NCBI RefSeq assembly: GCF_003688725.1
Contig: NZ_REFP01000010.1
Span: 1-64,000 of the forward strand
Direction: 5' to 3'
Length of the DNA: 64,000 bases
Source: Thermoactinomyces vulgaris
GTDB lineage: Bacteria; Bacillota; Bacilli; Thermoactinomycetales; Thermoactinomycetaceae
Notes under the pieces: model-generated
The model's database searches: none
The model's input: the letters and a program-made list of their open reading frames with translations, nothing else
What the model was told of the DNA's origin: nothing
Shown: piece by piece, positions 24,256 to 34,301 of the stretch
Position numbering within the stretch: the stretch's first letter is position 1
How the letters are laid out: every line of letters begins with the position of its first letter
Made by a program: the position numbers and the translations under genes

Positions 24256-25401
24256 TCAAGTCTCTTTCTTTCCAAAAAAGTGCTTCAGCGCATCATAGAC
24301 TTGCCCTTTTTCCCGGATGACAAAGTGGGCAAAGCGCGGCACTTTCAAATGGCGATACGCACTCATCAAGGTGGAATGGCGGTTATATTGGTTGACTTCC
24401 CCGTAGCCAAACATATTGGAACGTTTGAGGATTTCGCGCACCAATTGAACGCAGCGTTCATTATCCGAACTTAAATTGTCTCCATCCGAAAAGTGGAACG
24501 GGTAAATATTATACCGGTCATGCGGATAGCGGGAATCAATAATTTCCAGAGCTTTCCGGTAGGCGGAGGAACAAATGGTTCCGCCGCTTTCCCCTTTGGT
24601 GAAAAATTGTTCCTCGCTCACTTCCTTGGCTTCCGTGTGATGAGCGATGAACACGATCTCGACATTTTCGTACTTGGTGCGAAGGAAACGGGTCATCCAG
24701 AAAAAGAAACTACGGGCAATATATTTTTCAAAAACCCCCATCGATCCGCTGGTGTCCATCATGGCGATTACGACCGCATTGGAATGCGGCACGACGATGT
24801 CTTCCCATGTTTTAAAGCGGAGATCATCAACGGAGATTTGGGTCTTTTTGCTTCCTTTCAGTGCATTTCGTTTAATGGCCGCCAGCAACGTGCGTTTTTT
24901 ATCGATGTTTCCCATCAATCCTTTTTTGCGGACATCATTGAAGCGGATGTCGTCCACCGACATATCCTGGCTTTCTTTACTTTCCAGGTGCGGCAGTTCC
25001 AACTCGGAAAACAACATGCCTTCCAATTCTTCCACGGAGACTTCCGCTTCATAATAATCGTGTCCTGCTTGATCGCCGGCTCCCTGTCCTTTTCCCGGCC
25101 CCTGATTGCCGGAACCGGGTTCTTTCCCCAACACATCTCCCACCTTGCTGTCCCCATTTCCTTGTCCCACATGCTTCCCTTTGTTGTAGTTATAACGGAA
25201 ACGGTATTCTTCAATGGAGCGAACCGGGATTTTCACGATCTGCTTCCCGTCCGACATAATGATGCTTTCTTCACTGATTAAATCCGGCAGGTTTTTTCGG
25301 ATCGCTTCTTTCACTTTTTCCTGGTGCCGCATTTGGTCCTGATATCCTTTGCGATGAAGGGACCAGTCTTCCTCAGAGACAATAAACGGGGGGTGCGCCA
25401 T
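24256..25401 (-). CDS. yhbH: Sporulation protein YhbH (DUF444)
   Basis: A 381-residue protein of the YhbH/DUF444 family with a C-terminal von Willebrand A-like domain. The metal-site motif is MMDTSGSMG, and [17 protein letters not shown] follows. The middle is a low-complexity Gly/Gln/Lys stretch. The ATG at 25401 follows GGGAGGTG; the frame is open further upstream without a signal. It lies directly downstream of prkA, the usual Bacillus arrangement, in which both belong to the mother-cell SigE regulon. The third common partner, spoVR, is not seen in this window. Confidence 0.93.
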   Translation of the reverse strand: MAHPPFIVSEEDWSLHRKGYQDQMRHQEKVKEAIRKNLPDLISEESIIMSDGKQIVKIPVRSIEEYRFRYNYNKGKHVGQGNGDSKVGDVLGKEPGSGNQGPGKGQGAGDQAGHDYYEAEVSVEELEGMLFSELELPHLESKESQDMSVDDIRFNDVRKKGLMGNIDKKRTLLAAIKRNALKGSKKTQISVDDLRFKTWEDIVVPHSNAVVIAMMDTSGSMGVFEKYIARSFFFWMTRFLRTKYENVEIVFIAHHTEAKEVSEEQFFTKGESGGTICSSAYRKALEIIDSRYPHDRYNIYPFHFSDGDNLSSDNERCVQLVREILKRSNMFGYGEVNQYNRHSTLMSAYRHLKVPRFAHFVIREKGQVYDALKHFFGKKET

Positions 25402-25437
25402 GGATTTCACCTCCCTGAAATCAAGCCCTTTAGACTG

Positions 25438-25487
25438 TTGCGGCAAGGATCCTCCTTCCGACAGAAGAATCCTTGCCGCAATTTTTT
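25438..25487. terminator. Strong hairpin between prkA and yhbH
   Basis: A 13-bp perfect hairpin TTGCGGCAAGGAT/ATCCTTGCCGCAA. The T-run lies on the plus-strand side, so it looks like a terminator for plus-strand transcription. In the sense of prkA-yhbH it would act as an intercistronic hairpin, for attenuation or 3'-end protection. Confidence 0.6.
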
Positions 25488-25492
25488 GACCA

Positions 25493-27388
25493 TCAGCGGT
25501 TTAACAAACTGCCCACATATCTTAAAAGCTCATTGGCACTGGCAGGCGTGTATCCGTATTCGGTCACCAGCCGGTTGATCACTTCATTGATTTTTTTCAA
25601 TTGGTTTTCATCCGGGGTTTTGGTGGATGTCGTGATTTTCACCACGTCCTTGAGATCGGCAAACAATTTTTTCTGGATCGCCTCACGCAGGCGGGGATGC
25701 TGTTTATAATCAAACTTTTTCCCTTTGCGTGCATAAGCCGAAATGCGAATCAAAATCTCTTCGCGGAACGCTTTTTTGGCGTTTTCCGAAATGCCGATCT
25801 GCTCTTCAATGGAACGCATCAACTTTTCATCCGGCTCCAGTTCTTCGCCGGTGATCGGATCGCGGATTTTTTGCCAGTTGCAATAAGCTTCCACATTATC
25901 CAGATAATTTTCCATCAGGGTTTCTGCCGACTCTTCATAAGAGTAGACAAACGCTTTTTGCACTTCTTTTTTGGCGATTTCGTCGTATTCTTTCCGGGCG
26001 ATGGAAATGAAATGGAGGTATTTATCACGTTGCTCAGGAGTAATGGAAGGATGTTGGTCCAAACCGTCTTTGAGGGAACGAAGAATATCCAGAGCGTTGA
26101 TAAAATTGGTTTCCGTCTTGATGAGTGCACTGGAAATACGGTTGATGACATAGCGGGGGTCAATGCCGGACATGCCTTCATCGAGATGTTCATTGCGCAA
26201 TTCATCCACATCGATGTCTTTGGATCCTTCGACCACTTCCCCGTCATACAGGCGCATTTTCGTCAAAAGATCCACTTTTTTCGATTCTTTCAACCGGGTC
26301 AGAATGGAAAAGATCGCTGCGGCTCTGAGCGAGTGGGGGGCAATGTGGATGTGGGCCAGGTCACTTTGTCCAATTAATTTTTTATAAATTCTTTCTTCTT
26401 CCGTCACGCTTAAATTATACGGAATGGGCATCACGATGATCCGTGATTGCAGCGCTTCATTTTTCTTATTGGCAATAAACGCTTTGTACTCGGCTTCATT
26501 GGTGTGGGCGACAATCACTTCATCCGCGGAGATAAGTGCAAAACGGCCGGCTTTGAAATTGCCTTCCTGGGTCAGTGACAACAAGTTCCACAGAAACTTC
26601 TCATCGCACTTGAGCATTTCCTGGAACTCCATCAACCCGCGGTTGGCTTTGTTCAGCTCGCCGTCAAACCGGTAAGCGCGCGGATCGGACTCCGAACCGT
26701 ATTCGGTGATGGTGGAAAAGTCAATGCTTCCCGTCAAATCGGCGATATCCTGTGATTTGGGGTCAGACGGGCTGAACGTTCCAATCCCGACCCGTTCATC
26801 CTCGGACAAGATGATCCGTTTCACGGGAACGTCTTCAATCCGTCCGTTGAATTCTTCCTTCAACCGGAACCGGCAAGACGGGCAAAGTTTTCCTTCGATC
26901 TTTACGCCAAACTCTTTTTCAAATTCGGGCCTCAACTCTTCGGGAATCAAGTTGAGCGGTTGTTCATGCATCGGGCATCCTTTAATCGCGTAAACGGCCC
27001 CTTCGTCGGTCATGGAGTACTCCTCCAACCCCTTTTTCAACAGCGTGACGATGGTGGACTTTCCTCCACTGACCGGTCCCATCAGCAGAAGGACCCGTTT
27101 TCTGACATCCAAGCGCCGGGCGGCGGAGTGAAAATACTCTTCGACCAGGCGGGTGATGGCCTGATCCAGCCCGAACAGCTCTTTTGTGAAGAAATGGTAT
27201 TTTTTATTTCCTTGTGAATCGGTTGAAACACCGTCTTTTATAATCATATCGTAAACTCGGGAATGAGCGGTTTGAGCCACGCGGGGATTTTTCTTCACAA
27301 TGTCCAGATAGTCAATGAAGGTTCCTTCCCATTCCAAGCTCTTCTCGCGGTTGCGATACTCCTCAAGGCGTCTGAGGAAATGATCCAT
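25493..27388 (-). CDS. prkA: Serine protein kinase PrkA
   Basis: A 631-residue protein, the same length as Bacillus PrkA. The N-terminal AAA-like domain has Walker [12 protein letters not shown] and [22 protein letters not shown], with a Cys-containing CPSCRFRL insert. The C-terminal domain is distantly kinase-like. PrkA has been described as a serine kinase and more recently as an AAA protease-like protein in sporulation. The ATG follows GAGAGGAGG. First gene of the prkA-yhbH unit. Confidence 0.95.
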   Translation of the reverse strand: MDHFLRRLEEYRNREKSLEWEGTFIDYLDIVKKNPRVAQTAHSRVYDMIIKDGVSTDSQGNKKYHFFTKELFGLDQAITRLVEEYFHSAARRLDVRKRVLLLMGPVSGGKSTIVTLLKKGLEEYSMTDEGAVYAIKGCPMHEQPLNLIPEELRPEFEKEFGVKIEGKLCPSCRFRLKEEFNGRIEDVPVKRIILSEDERVGIGTFSPSDPKSQDIADLTGSIDFSTITEYGSESDPRAYRFDGELNKANRGLMEFQEMLKCDEKFLWNLLSLTQEGNFKAGRFALISADEVIVAHTNEAEYKAFIANKKNEALQSRIIVMPIPYNLSVTEEERIYKKLIGQSDLAHIHIAPHSLRAAAIFSILTRLKESKKVDLLTKMRLYDGEVVEGSKDIDVDELRNEHLDEGMSGIDPRYVINRISSALIKTETNFINALDILRSLKDGLDQHPSITPEQRDKYLHFISIARKEYDEIAKKEVQKAFVYSYEESAETLMENYLDNVEAYCNWQKIRDPITGEELEPDEKLMRSIEEQIGISENAKKAFREEILIRISAYARKGKKFDYKQHPRLREAIQKKLFADLKDVVKITTSTKTPDENQLKKINEVINRLVTEYGYTPASANELLRYVGSLLNR

Positions 27389-27555
27389 GGAAAGCCTCCT
27401 CTCTAAACTTTCAAACCAAACCGTTGACTTTTCAAATCCCTGGTGACTAACAATCTGAAAAAGGAAAAGAGACTAAGGCGTGATTTTCTATCATATATAT
27501 GCGCTATTTAGAAAGTTGTTACTTCTATTTTATCAGAATTTAAAGGAAAAAGATA

Positions 27556-27587
27556 GAAAAACCTCAGGAAAAAATCTGAGGTTTTTC
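27556..27587. terminator. Bidirectional terminator
   Basis: Perfect 12-bp hairpin GAAAAACCTCAG/CTGAGGTTTTTC just after the HAD gene. Confidence 0.85.
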
Positions 27588-27595
27588 AAAAATCT

Positions 27596-28345
27596 TCAGC
27601 GGATGGATGGCTCAGAATCTCTTTTTTCAAATACGCCGGTTTGCTGTTGGATCGATTCCAACAAGGTTTGAAGATCCCCGGCATCATCAACCGGATACGT
27701 CGGTTTTCCCCGGTCGATTTGGTATTCGGATTTCAAATAGAATGTTTTCATTCCCGTGGTGGAAGCCACCATGTCTTCCTGCATATCGTTGCCGATCATG
27801 ACACATTCTTCCGGCCGGACCCCGATCCGCCCGGCAACTTCCAGATAATATTTGGGATTGGGTTTGCAATAGTGGGCCTCTTCATACACAGTCACCCATT
27901 GAAAGGGCAGATCATTGATTCCAGCCCATTTCAACCGCTCCATGATTGCGGCCTTCGGGAAAACCGGATTGGTTGCCACTGCGACTTTATACCCGTGATC
28001 CACCGCGGCTTGTACCACTTTCCGGGACAAAGGACTCACCTTTGTATATTTGGAAAGTTTCGGGAAATCTTGTTCATAAAATTGATTGAATAAAGGCCAG
28101 ATGATTTCCCGGTCCAGCCCCGAACGTTTGAGAAACTCCCGTTCAAAAATTTGTTCGTTGGTCCTTGTCCCGTCCCCGCTTTTAATCATGGCTTCCGTCG
28201 CTTCCCAAATGGTTTGGATCAGTTGATCAGGAGCGATCAGGTGCTTCACCTTTCCCGCCAGTTCTTTTAAGTAAATGCGTACGAAAGACTCCGTGTCAAG
28301 CGGCAGCAGCGTACCGTCCAAATCAAACAAGCATGCTTTGATCAT
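27596..28345 (-). CDS. HAD-family hydrolase
   Basis: A 249-residue phosphatase of the haloacid dehalogenase superfamily. Motif I is LFDLDGTLLPLD with both Asp residues, motif II is VAVATNP, and motifs III and IV are KPNPKYY and MIGNDMQEDM. A helical cap lies between motif I and II, as in subfamily I. The substrate is unknown. It is the gene downstream of trmL on the same strand, about 30 bp away. Confidence 0.88.
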   Translation of the reverse strand: MIKACLFDLDGTLLPLDTESFVRIYLKELAGKVKHLIAPDQLIQTIWEATEAMIKSGDGTRTNEQIFEREFLKRSGLDREIIWPLFNQFYEQDFPKLSKYTKVSPLSRKVVQAAVDHGYKVAVATNPVFPKAAIMERLKWAGINDLPFQWVTVYEEAHYCKPNPKYYLEVAGRIGVRPEECVMIGNDMQEDMVASTTGMKTFYLKSEYQIDRGKPTYPVDDAGDLQTLLESIQQQTGVFEKRDSEPSIR

Positions 28346-28375
28346 AAGATGTCCCTCTTTCTGTGTGAATCTCCG

Positions 28376-28840
28376 TCAGACCAGGTTCTTAAAGCCGGTT
28401 TGTCTCAACCCTTCATACAAAACAATGGCAACGGAGTTCGATAAGTTTAACGAACGGGAGACCGGCCGCATGGGAATCCGAATCATGGTATCCTTGTGCG
28501 CCTCCAAAATTTCAGGCGCCAATCCTTTGGTTTCTTTGCCGAAAACAAAAAAATCATTTTCCCGGTAAAACGGTTCGGTATAATGTTTTTTCGCAAAGGT
28601 TTCCACACAAAAAAAGCGCCCATCCGGGTACTTTTCCTTCAATTCGTCAAAGGAATCATGATATTCGATATCGAGTTCATGCCAATAATCGAGACCGGCC
28701 CGTTTTAATTTGCTGTCATCGATCTCAAAACCCAGCGGACGAACCAAATGCAATTTCGCCCCGGTCACCGAACAAGTGCGGGCAATGTTTCCTGTATTTT
28801 GCGGAATTTCCGGTTCAACCAGCACGATATGAAACGGCAC
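28376..28840 (-). CDS. trmL: tRNA (cytidine/uridine-34-2'-O-)-methyltransferase
   Basis: A 154-residue SPOUT methyltransferase that methylates the ribose of the wobble base in leucine tRNAs. Signatures are IVLVEPEIPQNTGNIARTC at the N-terminus, FGKETKGLAPEIL, and the knot segment MRPVSRSLNLSNSVAIVLYE. Length matches Bacillus and E. coli TrmL. Convergent with nothing; upstream is the amidase-domain gene. Confidence 0.94.
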   Translation of the reverse strand: MPFHIVLVEPEIPQNTGNIARTCSVTGAKLHLVRPLGFEIDDSKLKRAGLDYWHELDIEYHDSFDELKEKYPDGRFFCVETFAKKHYTEPFYRENDFFVFGKETKGLAPEILEAHKDTMIRIPMRPVSRSLNLSNSVAIVLYEGLRQTGFKNLV

Positions 28841-28912
28841 AGTTTCATCCCTTCCATCTGTCCAAACTTCCTGTCTATTTTACCTGAAAAAGAAAATCCT
28901 CTTCAACTGTTC

Positions 28913-29410
28913 CTATTCAATGCGGAAAAACACATAGCGTGTCTGTGGTGTCCAGGCGGGGGAATCACGATACTCCCAACGGCGATGCAGGCTGTTTTGG
29001 GTATGCGCATTGACCAGCGGCTGTCCGTCTGCATCATACGCCGTTACAATCGTATTGTGATTGAAACGCCCGTCTCCTTCCCAATCATAACAAATCACAT
29101 CCCCCAATAAAAGCTCCCCGGCCGACCCGACCATTCGGCATCTGCCCGTGGAACCCCCTTTTTTCAAAAACAGATACAAACTGTGGGCAACCGACCAGCT
29201 GAAACTCCATTGGTGGTTCCTGCTGTCTCTCCGGTACCACCATCCCTCGTTCCTGCTCCCGAAAACCATGGGCATTCCGCCTGCATACAGGCATTGGGAA
29301 ACAAAATTGGTACAGTCATCTTCAAAAAGCAGATATCCGGGATGGTGGCTGTTCCAGTATCGATTGGCAAAAGCGACCGCCCGTTGCCGGTTGTAAACCA
29401 TGCTCGTCAT
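28913..29410 (-). CDS. Amidase-domain protein (putative cell-wall-type Cys hydrolase)
   Basis: A 165-residue protein of the amidase_6 type. The Cys nucleophile motif is DDCTNFVSQCLYAGG, with later FNHNTIV providing His and NAHTQNSLHRRW at the end. YNRQRAVAFANRYWN is typical for the N-terminus. No signal peptide is visible, so it may act in the cytoplasm, spore or after lysis. The ATG at 29410 lies 9 nt after AAAAGGAG; an upstream in-frame start lacks a site. Confidence 0.82.
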   Translation of the reverse strand: MTSMVYNRQRAVAFANRYWNSHHPGYLLFEDDCTNFVSQCLYAGGMPMVFGSRNEGWWYRRDSRNHQWSFSWSVAHSLYLFLKKGGSTGRCRMVGSAGELLLGDVICYDWEGDGRFNHNTIVTAYDADGQPLVNAHTQNSLHRRWEYRDSPAWTPQTRYVFFRIE

Positions 29411-29471
29411 CCACAACGCTCCTTTTTCGGTTTTTACAAACATCCTATGAATCCGGCAACGGGATCATTCT

Positions 29472-30077
29472 CTATTTAAAGCGGCCCACCCAAACCTCTC
29501 CCACTTTGACACTGTAAATGGTCTCTTTCTTTCCTTCGCACAAGTGAAGCTCGGTCTGCTGATAAACTTTGCCCAAAATTTGCTTGATCTCTTGGGAAGC
29601 GAGGGAGCTTTTTTTCAAATCGCTTTTTGTAAACACATCACTTTCGATATGAAGATTCCAATCCAGTTGATCCAACCGCGCCTTCAACCGGGGAAACCAA
29701 TTGCCGGGAAAAGGTTTCGGATCCGGATCGGGGTCAAACATCCCCCACGGCGGACGGGATTCACCTGTCGAGACAACAATTTGCGATTCCGTCATGTGCG
29801 GAAGAAAAAGCCACAGCTGCAGTTCACAATCTTTCCGGGCTTGCTGCAGTTTTTGCTGCCAGTATTCACTGACATCCAGCAATGCTTCCAATAACAATTG
29901 CTGATACCACAAAGGGGGCTTCCTTCTCTTTAAAACATGCAACGGGGGAACACGCTCGTATTCTTCCAATTCCCGAAGAGGTAACGCCATCGCCGCCTGT
30001 TTCCAGTGCTCGATTTTCCGGACTTGTCTTTTCCAACCCCGGATCTTTTTCTTTTTTTTCCTGTGATGTAAAATCAT
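29472..30077 (-). CDS. Hypothetical protein
   Basis: A protein of about 201 residues starting MILHHRKKKKK, strongly basic at the N-terminus. It contains Trp-rich helices (PPLWYQQLLLEALLDVSEYW) and the segment GMFDPDPDPKPFPGNWFPRL. The ATG at 30077 follows GGGGGAATT; the frame extends 27 codons upstream without signals. I do not recognise it. It resembles unassigned Bacillales proteins of about 200 residues with a DUF style, but no function can be given. Confidence 0.6.
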   Translation of the reverse strand: MILHHRKKKKKIRGWKRQVRKIEHWKQAAMALPLRELEEYERVPPLHVLKRRKPPLWYQQLLLEALLDVSEYWQQKLQQARKDCELQLWLFLPHMTESQIVVSTGESRPPWGMFDPDPDPKPFPGNWFPRLKARLDQLDWNLHIESDVFTKSDLKKSSLASQEIKQILGKVYQQTELHLCEGKKETIYSVKVGEVWVGRFK

Positions 30078-30142
30078 ATGAATTCCCCCATTCAAAAAGA
30101 AAAACGGATGTTTCCATCCGCAGGATCCGTGTTTTGCTTTGT

Positions 30143-30670
30143 TTATGGTTTTAACCAACCTTCCAGTGTCAGCAGGTATTCTTTAATATGGAGGCCGCCT
30201 CCGTATCCGACCAGCGAACCGTTTGAACCGATGACCCGGTGACAAGGGATGACGATGGACAACGGATTTTTATTGTTGGCCCCGCCCACTGCCCGCACTG
30301 CTTTCGGCGACCCGATGGCGGACGCGATCTCTTTATACGTCCGGACTTCGCCGTAAGGAATGGTGGAAAGCTGCCGCCAAACTCTTTTTTGAAACGGGGT
30401 TCCGTACAGGTCAAACGGAATCTCAAATGTCTTCCGTGTTCCCTGAAAATACTCATCAATTTCGTCCATATACGGGAGCAATGCCTGCTCGTTCTTTTCC
30501 AGTGTGTAATGGCGAAACCAATGATTCAACCAGATCCCGGCTCCCAAAACGGGATCGTTTTGTTTGCAAAAGTCCAAGTAAATAAGCCCCCGCTGATTCG
30601 CCAACAGGGTGATCAAACCGACCGGACTTTCCATGTGACTCCAAACCATACGTTGCGTCCCTGAGGCCAT
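30143..30670 (-). CDS. ogt: Methylated-DNA-protein-cysteine methyltransferase
   Basis: A 175-residue suicide DNA-repair protein that transfers the methyl group from O6-methylguanine to its own Cys. The acceptor motif is VIPCHRVI, preceded by YGEVRTYKEIASAIGSPKAVRAVG and followed by LVGYGGGLHIKEYLL. The N-terminal ribonuclease-like domain is present. Full length for the Ogt type. Confidence 0.94.
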   Translation of the reverse strand: MASGTQRMVWSHMESPVGLITLLANQRGLIYLDFCKQNDPVLGAGIWLNHWFRHYTLEKNEQALLPYMDEIDEYFQGTRKTFEIPFDLYGTPFQKRVWRQLSTIPYGEVRTYKEIASAIGSPKAVRAVGGANNKNPLSIVIPCHRVIGSNGSLVGYGGGLHIKEYLLTLEGWLKP

Positions 30671-30940
30671 GAAATAAACCTCCCATTCGGGATTTCGTCA
30701 CTTGACAAAAAACATCTTCAGATTATAGACGAATCGATTTGCAAAATGTTGCAAGAAATTCATATTCAAGGGGTGCTGCCGTCCTGATAAAGGAATACCA
30801 ACCATCGCATCTTCCGGATGATTGAAACCGAAGATCCTTAAAAACCTGTTTCACATGCATTATTCTCTAGTGTTTAGAATGAATTCTCTTTATCTGTAAA
30901 AACTCCTCTTGATCAACTTGGTTTCAATCGGATGAATCTT

Positions 30941-32098
30941 TCAGGAGACAACCGGGTCCCCGGCAAAGAATTCCAGACCTTTGTCAATTTCCCGCAAGAC
31001 GTCCGGATCGGTTTCTTTTTCTTTGGCTTCAAGCAATGCTTCTTTCGCTTCATCTCCCCCGATTTTGCCCAACGCCCATGCCGCCGTTCCCCGGATGACC
31101 GGGCGCGGGTCGTCCCGAAGCAGCCGGACAAGACCGGAAACGGCGGAGCGATCCCGGAAGTGGGCCAAAGCCAAAATCGCATTTCGTTGGATCGGTTTTT
31201 TCCCCCGCCATGAACCGGCCATCGATCCGTACGTTTCCTTAAACTCCCGGTTGCTGATGGAAAGCAGCGGCTTCAAAAGCGGCTTCACTTTTTCCGCATC
31301 CGGGCGAAATTCCGGTTGATGGTCAAAATCGATCTTCCGGTTTTTCGGGCAAACGATTTGGCAGGTATCGCACCCGTAAAGACGATTTCCGATTTTCCCC
31401 CTGTATTCATCCGGCAAAAAACCTTTCGTCTGGGTGAGATAAGCAATGCAGGATTGGGCATTCAATTGCCCCGGTTGCACCAGCGCCCCGGTCGGACAGG
31501 CATCGAGGCAAAGCGTGCAATCGCCGCATCCGTCCGTCACCGGTTCATCCGGAGGGAGATACACATCGGTGATCATTTCCCCCAAGTAAACCCAGGAACC
31601 AAATTCCTCCGTGATGATCGCCGTGTTTTTTCCGCTCCAGCCGATGCCTGCTCTTTCTGCCACGGCCCGATCCGACAATGCGCCGGTATCCACCATGATC
31701 ATGGTCCGCGCTTCGGGCACCCACTCTTTTAATGCCGCTTCCAATTGGCGGAGCCGTTCTTTTAACACATCATGGTAGTCCTGCCCCCAAGAAGCCCGGC
31801 AAAAATACCCCCGATAAGCCCCTTCTTCCGAGCGCGGGGCATTTTTTAACCGGGAGGGATAACTCAGGGCAATGGCGATGATTGTTTTCGCTTGAGGAAG
31901 AGACAGACCGGGATCCACCCGTTTTTCGATGTCCGGCTCTTCAAAACCGGATGCATATCCTTTTTCCCGGCTCTCCTTCAGTCTCTCCTTGAGCTCAGTA
32001 AACGGATCCGCGCTGGCAAAACCGATTTTGTCGATTCCGATTTCCTTTGCTTTTTCCTTCAACCGTTGCTTCAATTCCTCTGCATTCACCTTTCTCAC
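30941..32098 (-). CDS. queG: Epoxyqueuosine reductase
   Basis: A 385-residue cobalamin and iron-sulphur enzyme that makes queuosine in tRNA from epoxyqueuosine. Two [4Fe-4S] motifs are seen, CGDCTLCLDACPTGAL and CDTCQIVCPKN. The N-terminal part has IGFASADPF and the catalytic-region sequence MVDTGALSDRAVAERAGIGW. The C-terminal 100 residues are HEAT-like repeats, as in Bacillus QueG. Monocistronic; the 270 bp downstream, before ogt, hold no clear signal. Confidence 0.94.
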   Translation of the reverse strand: MRKVNAEELKQRLKEKAKEIGIDKIGFASADPFTELKERLKESREKGYASGFEEPDIEKRVDPGLSLPQAKTIIAIALSYPSRLKNAPRSEEGAYRGYFCRASWGQDYHDVLKERLRQLEAALKEWVPEARTMIMVDTGALSDRAVAERAGIGWSGKNTAIITEEFGSWVYLGEMITDVYLPPDEPVTDGCGDCTLCLDACPTGALVQPGQLNAQSCIAYLTQTKGFLPDEYRGKIGNRLYGCDTCQIVCPKNRKIDFDHQPEFRPDAEKVKPLLKPLLSISNREFKETYGSMAGSWRGKKPIQRNAILALAHFRDRSAVSGLVRLLRDDPRPVIRGTAAWALGKIGGDEAKEALLEAKEKETDPDVLREIDKGLEFFAGDPVVS

Positions 32099-32160
32099 CC
32101 CCTTTTTAACCTGTTATTATATCACTGTTATCTATCCATTTGATCCATCAGTTTATTCCA

Positions 32161-32592
32161 TCACTTAGGTACAGCCGCACGGGCCAGCTCATCGCAGCGA
32201 TTGTTCCACGTCACATTGCTGTGTCCTTTGACTTTGACAAACTCCACGTCATGCTTTTCCATCAACGCAAGCAATTTTTTCCACAAATCTTGATTTTCCA
32301 CCGGCTTTTTCCCGGAGGTCATCCAACCGTTTTTTGCCCATTTCTCATACCATTTTTGCTGCATGCAGTTGACAATGTATGCACTGTCTGAATGCACCTT
32401 GACACGGCAAGGTTCTTTCAGCCGGGATAACGCCTCGATGACTGCGGTCAGTTCCATCCGGTTATTGGTGGTCACTTCCTCGCCCCCGGAAATTTCCTTA
32501 TGGTGTTCTTTATACATCAATACGGCCGCCCATCCCCCCGGGCCGGGATTGTGGGAACAGGCCCCATCGGTATAGACAATCACTTCTTTCAA
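32161..32592 (-). CDS. rnhA: Ribonuclease HI
   Basis: A 143-residue RNase H that cuts RNA in RNA-DNA hybrids. The catalytic acids are visible: Asp in VYTDGACS, Glu in NNRMELTAV, Asp in HSDSAYIVN and Asp in NNRCDELA. VKVKGHSNVTWN gives the conserved His loop. Its ATG overlaps the stop of the upstream ATPase gene by four bases (ATGA), so the two are translationally coupled. Confidence 0.95.
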   Translation of the reverse strand: MKEVIVYTDGACSHNPGPGGWAAVLMYKEHHKEISGGEEVTTNNRMELTAVIEALSRLKEPCRVKVHSDSAYIVNCMQQKWYEKWAKNGWMTSGKKPVENQDLWKKLLALMEKHDVEFVKVKGHSNVTWNNRCDELARAAVPK

Positions 32593-34301
32593 CGCCCATT
32601 CTCTCCTTTGACCGCCAGCGTCCGCATCCGGTTGACAGCCGCTGCGATTTCGTATTTGCGGGGAAGTGCCAAATCCCCGGGATGCCCGCGAAACGGGGAA
32701 ATCCAGTCCAATCCTTTTTCCTTGATTTCCGATTCGATTTCCTCCAGCAATTGCCGCAATGATTTCCTGCCATCTGCTCGCTCTCCGAGCAAACGCAAAA
32801 TTTGGGCGATGGCACGGGTTTGGCTGGGATCGACCAACTGTTCCAAGTAGGTCAGATCAATCGTGCCGGAACCCAAAAGGATGCTTTTCAATCCTTTGGC
32901 TTCCGCCTTTTCTTTCCGGCCCTTTCTCGCATCAAAACTTTTGGCAACCGGGTTGCGGCGGGAAACCTCTCCGAAGGATTCTCCGCCTTCCGGTGCTCTG
33001 CCCGATTGATGGACACCGGCAATTTCTTTGGCCTGACGGGTCACATCATAAGGCAGGTAATGGTCCATCATGATCACATGATCCGCCACATCGAAGTAAT
33101 CCCCGGATCCGCCCAGGACCAAAATGGTGGACACCCGGTTTTCTTCATAAAGCTGGCGCACTTTGTCAATAAACGGGGTGATCGGTTCTTTTCCTTTGGC
33201 CACCAAAGACTGCATCCGTGCATCCCGGATCATAAAGTTGGTGGCACTGGTATCTTCATCCACCAAAAGGCAGGTGCTTCCCATTTCGAGGCTTTCCATG
33301 ATGTTGGCCGCTTGGGAAGTGCTTCCGCTGGCATCTTCGGTGGAGAATTGATCCGTATCTTTGCCCAGAGGCAACCGGCTGATAAACGGGGAAATGTTCA
33401 CCTTTTCCACCCGGCGTCCGTCTTCGGCCCGAATCTTGACGGCATCTTCCACGGTAATCACATATTCCCTGCCGTCTCCGGCAACATGGTTGTACACCCC
33501 GCGCTCAATGGCCTTGAGCAAGGTGCTTTTTCCGTGATAGCCCCCTCCCACGATGAGGGTGATGCCTTCGGGAATCGCCATGCCGGAAATCGGTTCGCCA
33601 TGCGGCACCGGAATCACCGCTTGCAATGACTCCGGCGAGCGGAATGGAACCACTTTTCCGCTTTTTAAGGGGCGGTTGCTGATCCCGCTTTCACGCGGCA
33701 AAACCGCTCCGTCCGCCACAAACGCAACCCATCCGTTTTCTTTCAGCGCTTTGCGGATCGCCTGCTGGTTGTCTGTCAGTTTCATCCGGTCTTCAATCTT
33801 TTTTATGTCCTTCTCCGACAGCTTCATTTCTCTGACAATCCGGGGCAGGAAATCAAGCAGCATTTGTTCCGCCTGCCTGCCCAAAACCGTCCGTCCCCGG
33901 GCCGGCAATCCGATATGTATCCGGGCTTCCATATATTCCGGTTCCACCACCACGGCCGTTCTCTCCAAAATTTCCTGTCCCGGCCGGTCCATGGTCATCA
34001 ATCCGCTTTTTCCCGTGCCGGAAGCTTTAAAGGAATACTTCTCCAACCGGTGCGACCATTTCCGGGCCAACCAGTCTTCCAATGCCACTTTTCTCTCCCG
34101 GGTTTGAATCCAGGACAGATCGACGGGAACCTCTTTCCGCTCCAATCGCACCCGCACTCTGGACGGAGTGGCAAAAGGATCTCCCTGAACATAATCGATG
34201 AATAATTGAAAATCCGGAAATTGATAGGTCCCCTGCAAGTCTTTGTAGGCTTTGTACCCTTTTCCGTCAATGCGTTTTAAAATTTGGCTTAACTGTTTCA
34301 T
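32589..34301 (-). CDS. ABC-class predicted ATPase
   Basis: A 570-residue cytoplasmic ATPase of the PF09818 type. Walker A is GGGYHGKSTLL, the signature-like region is EDASGSTSQAANIMES, and Walker B is CLLVDEDTSATNFM. No membrane segment is present. It sits between uracil-DNA glycosylase and RNase HI with 4-bp overlaps on both sides, so a role in nucleic-acid maintenance is suggested by context only. Confidence 0.88.
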   Translation of the reverse strand: MKQLSQILKRIDGKGYKAYKDLQGTYQFPDFQLFIDYVQGDPFATPSRVRVRLERKEVPVDLSWIQTRERKVALEDWLARKWSHRLEKYSFKASGTGKSGLMTMDRPGQEILERTAVVVEPEYMEARIHIGLPARGRTVLGRQAEQMLLDFLPRIVREMKLSEKDIKKIEDRMKLTDNQQAIRKALKENGWVAFVADGAVLPRESGISNRPLKSGKVVPFRSPESLQAVIPVPHGEPISGMAIPEGITLIVGGGYHGKSTLLKAIERGVYNHVAGDGREYVITVEDAVKIRAEDGRRVEKVNISPFISRLPLGKDTDQFSTEDASGSTSQAANIMESLEMGSTCLLVDEDTSATNFMIRDARMQSLVAKGKEPITPFIDKVRQLYEENRVSTILVLGGSGDYFDVADHVIMMDHYLPYDVTRQAKEIAGVHQSGRAPEGGESFGEVSRRNPVAKSFDARKGRKEKAEAKGLKSILLGSGTIDLTYLEQLVDPSQTRAIAQILRLLGERADGRKSLRQLLEEIESEIKEKGLDWISPFRGHPGDLALPRKYEIAAAVNRMRTLAVKGENGR

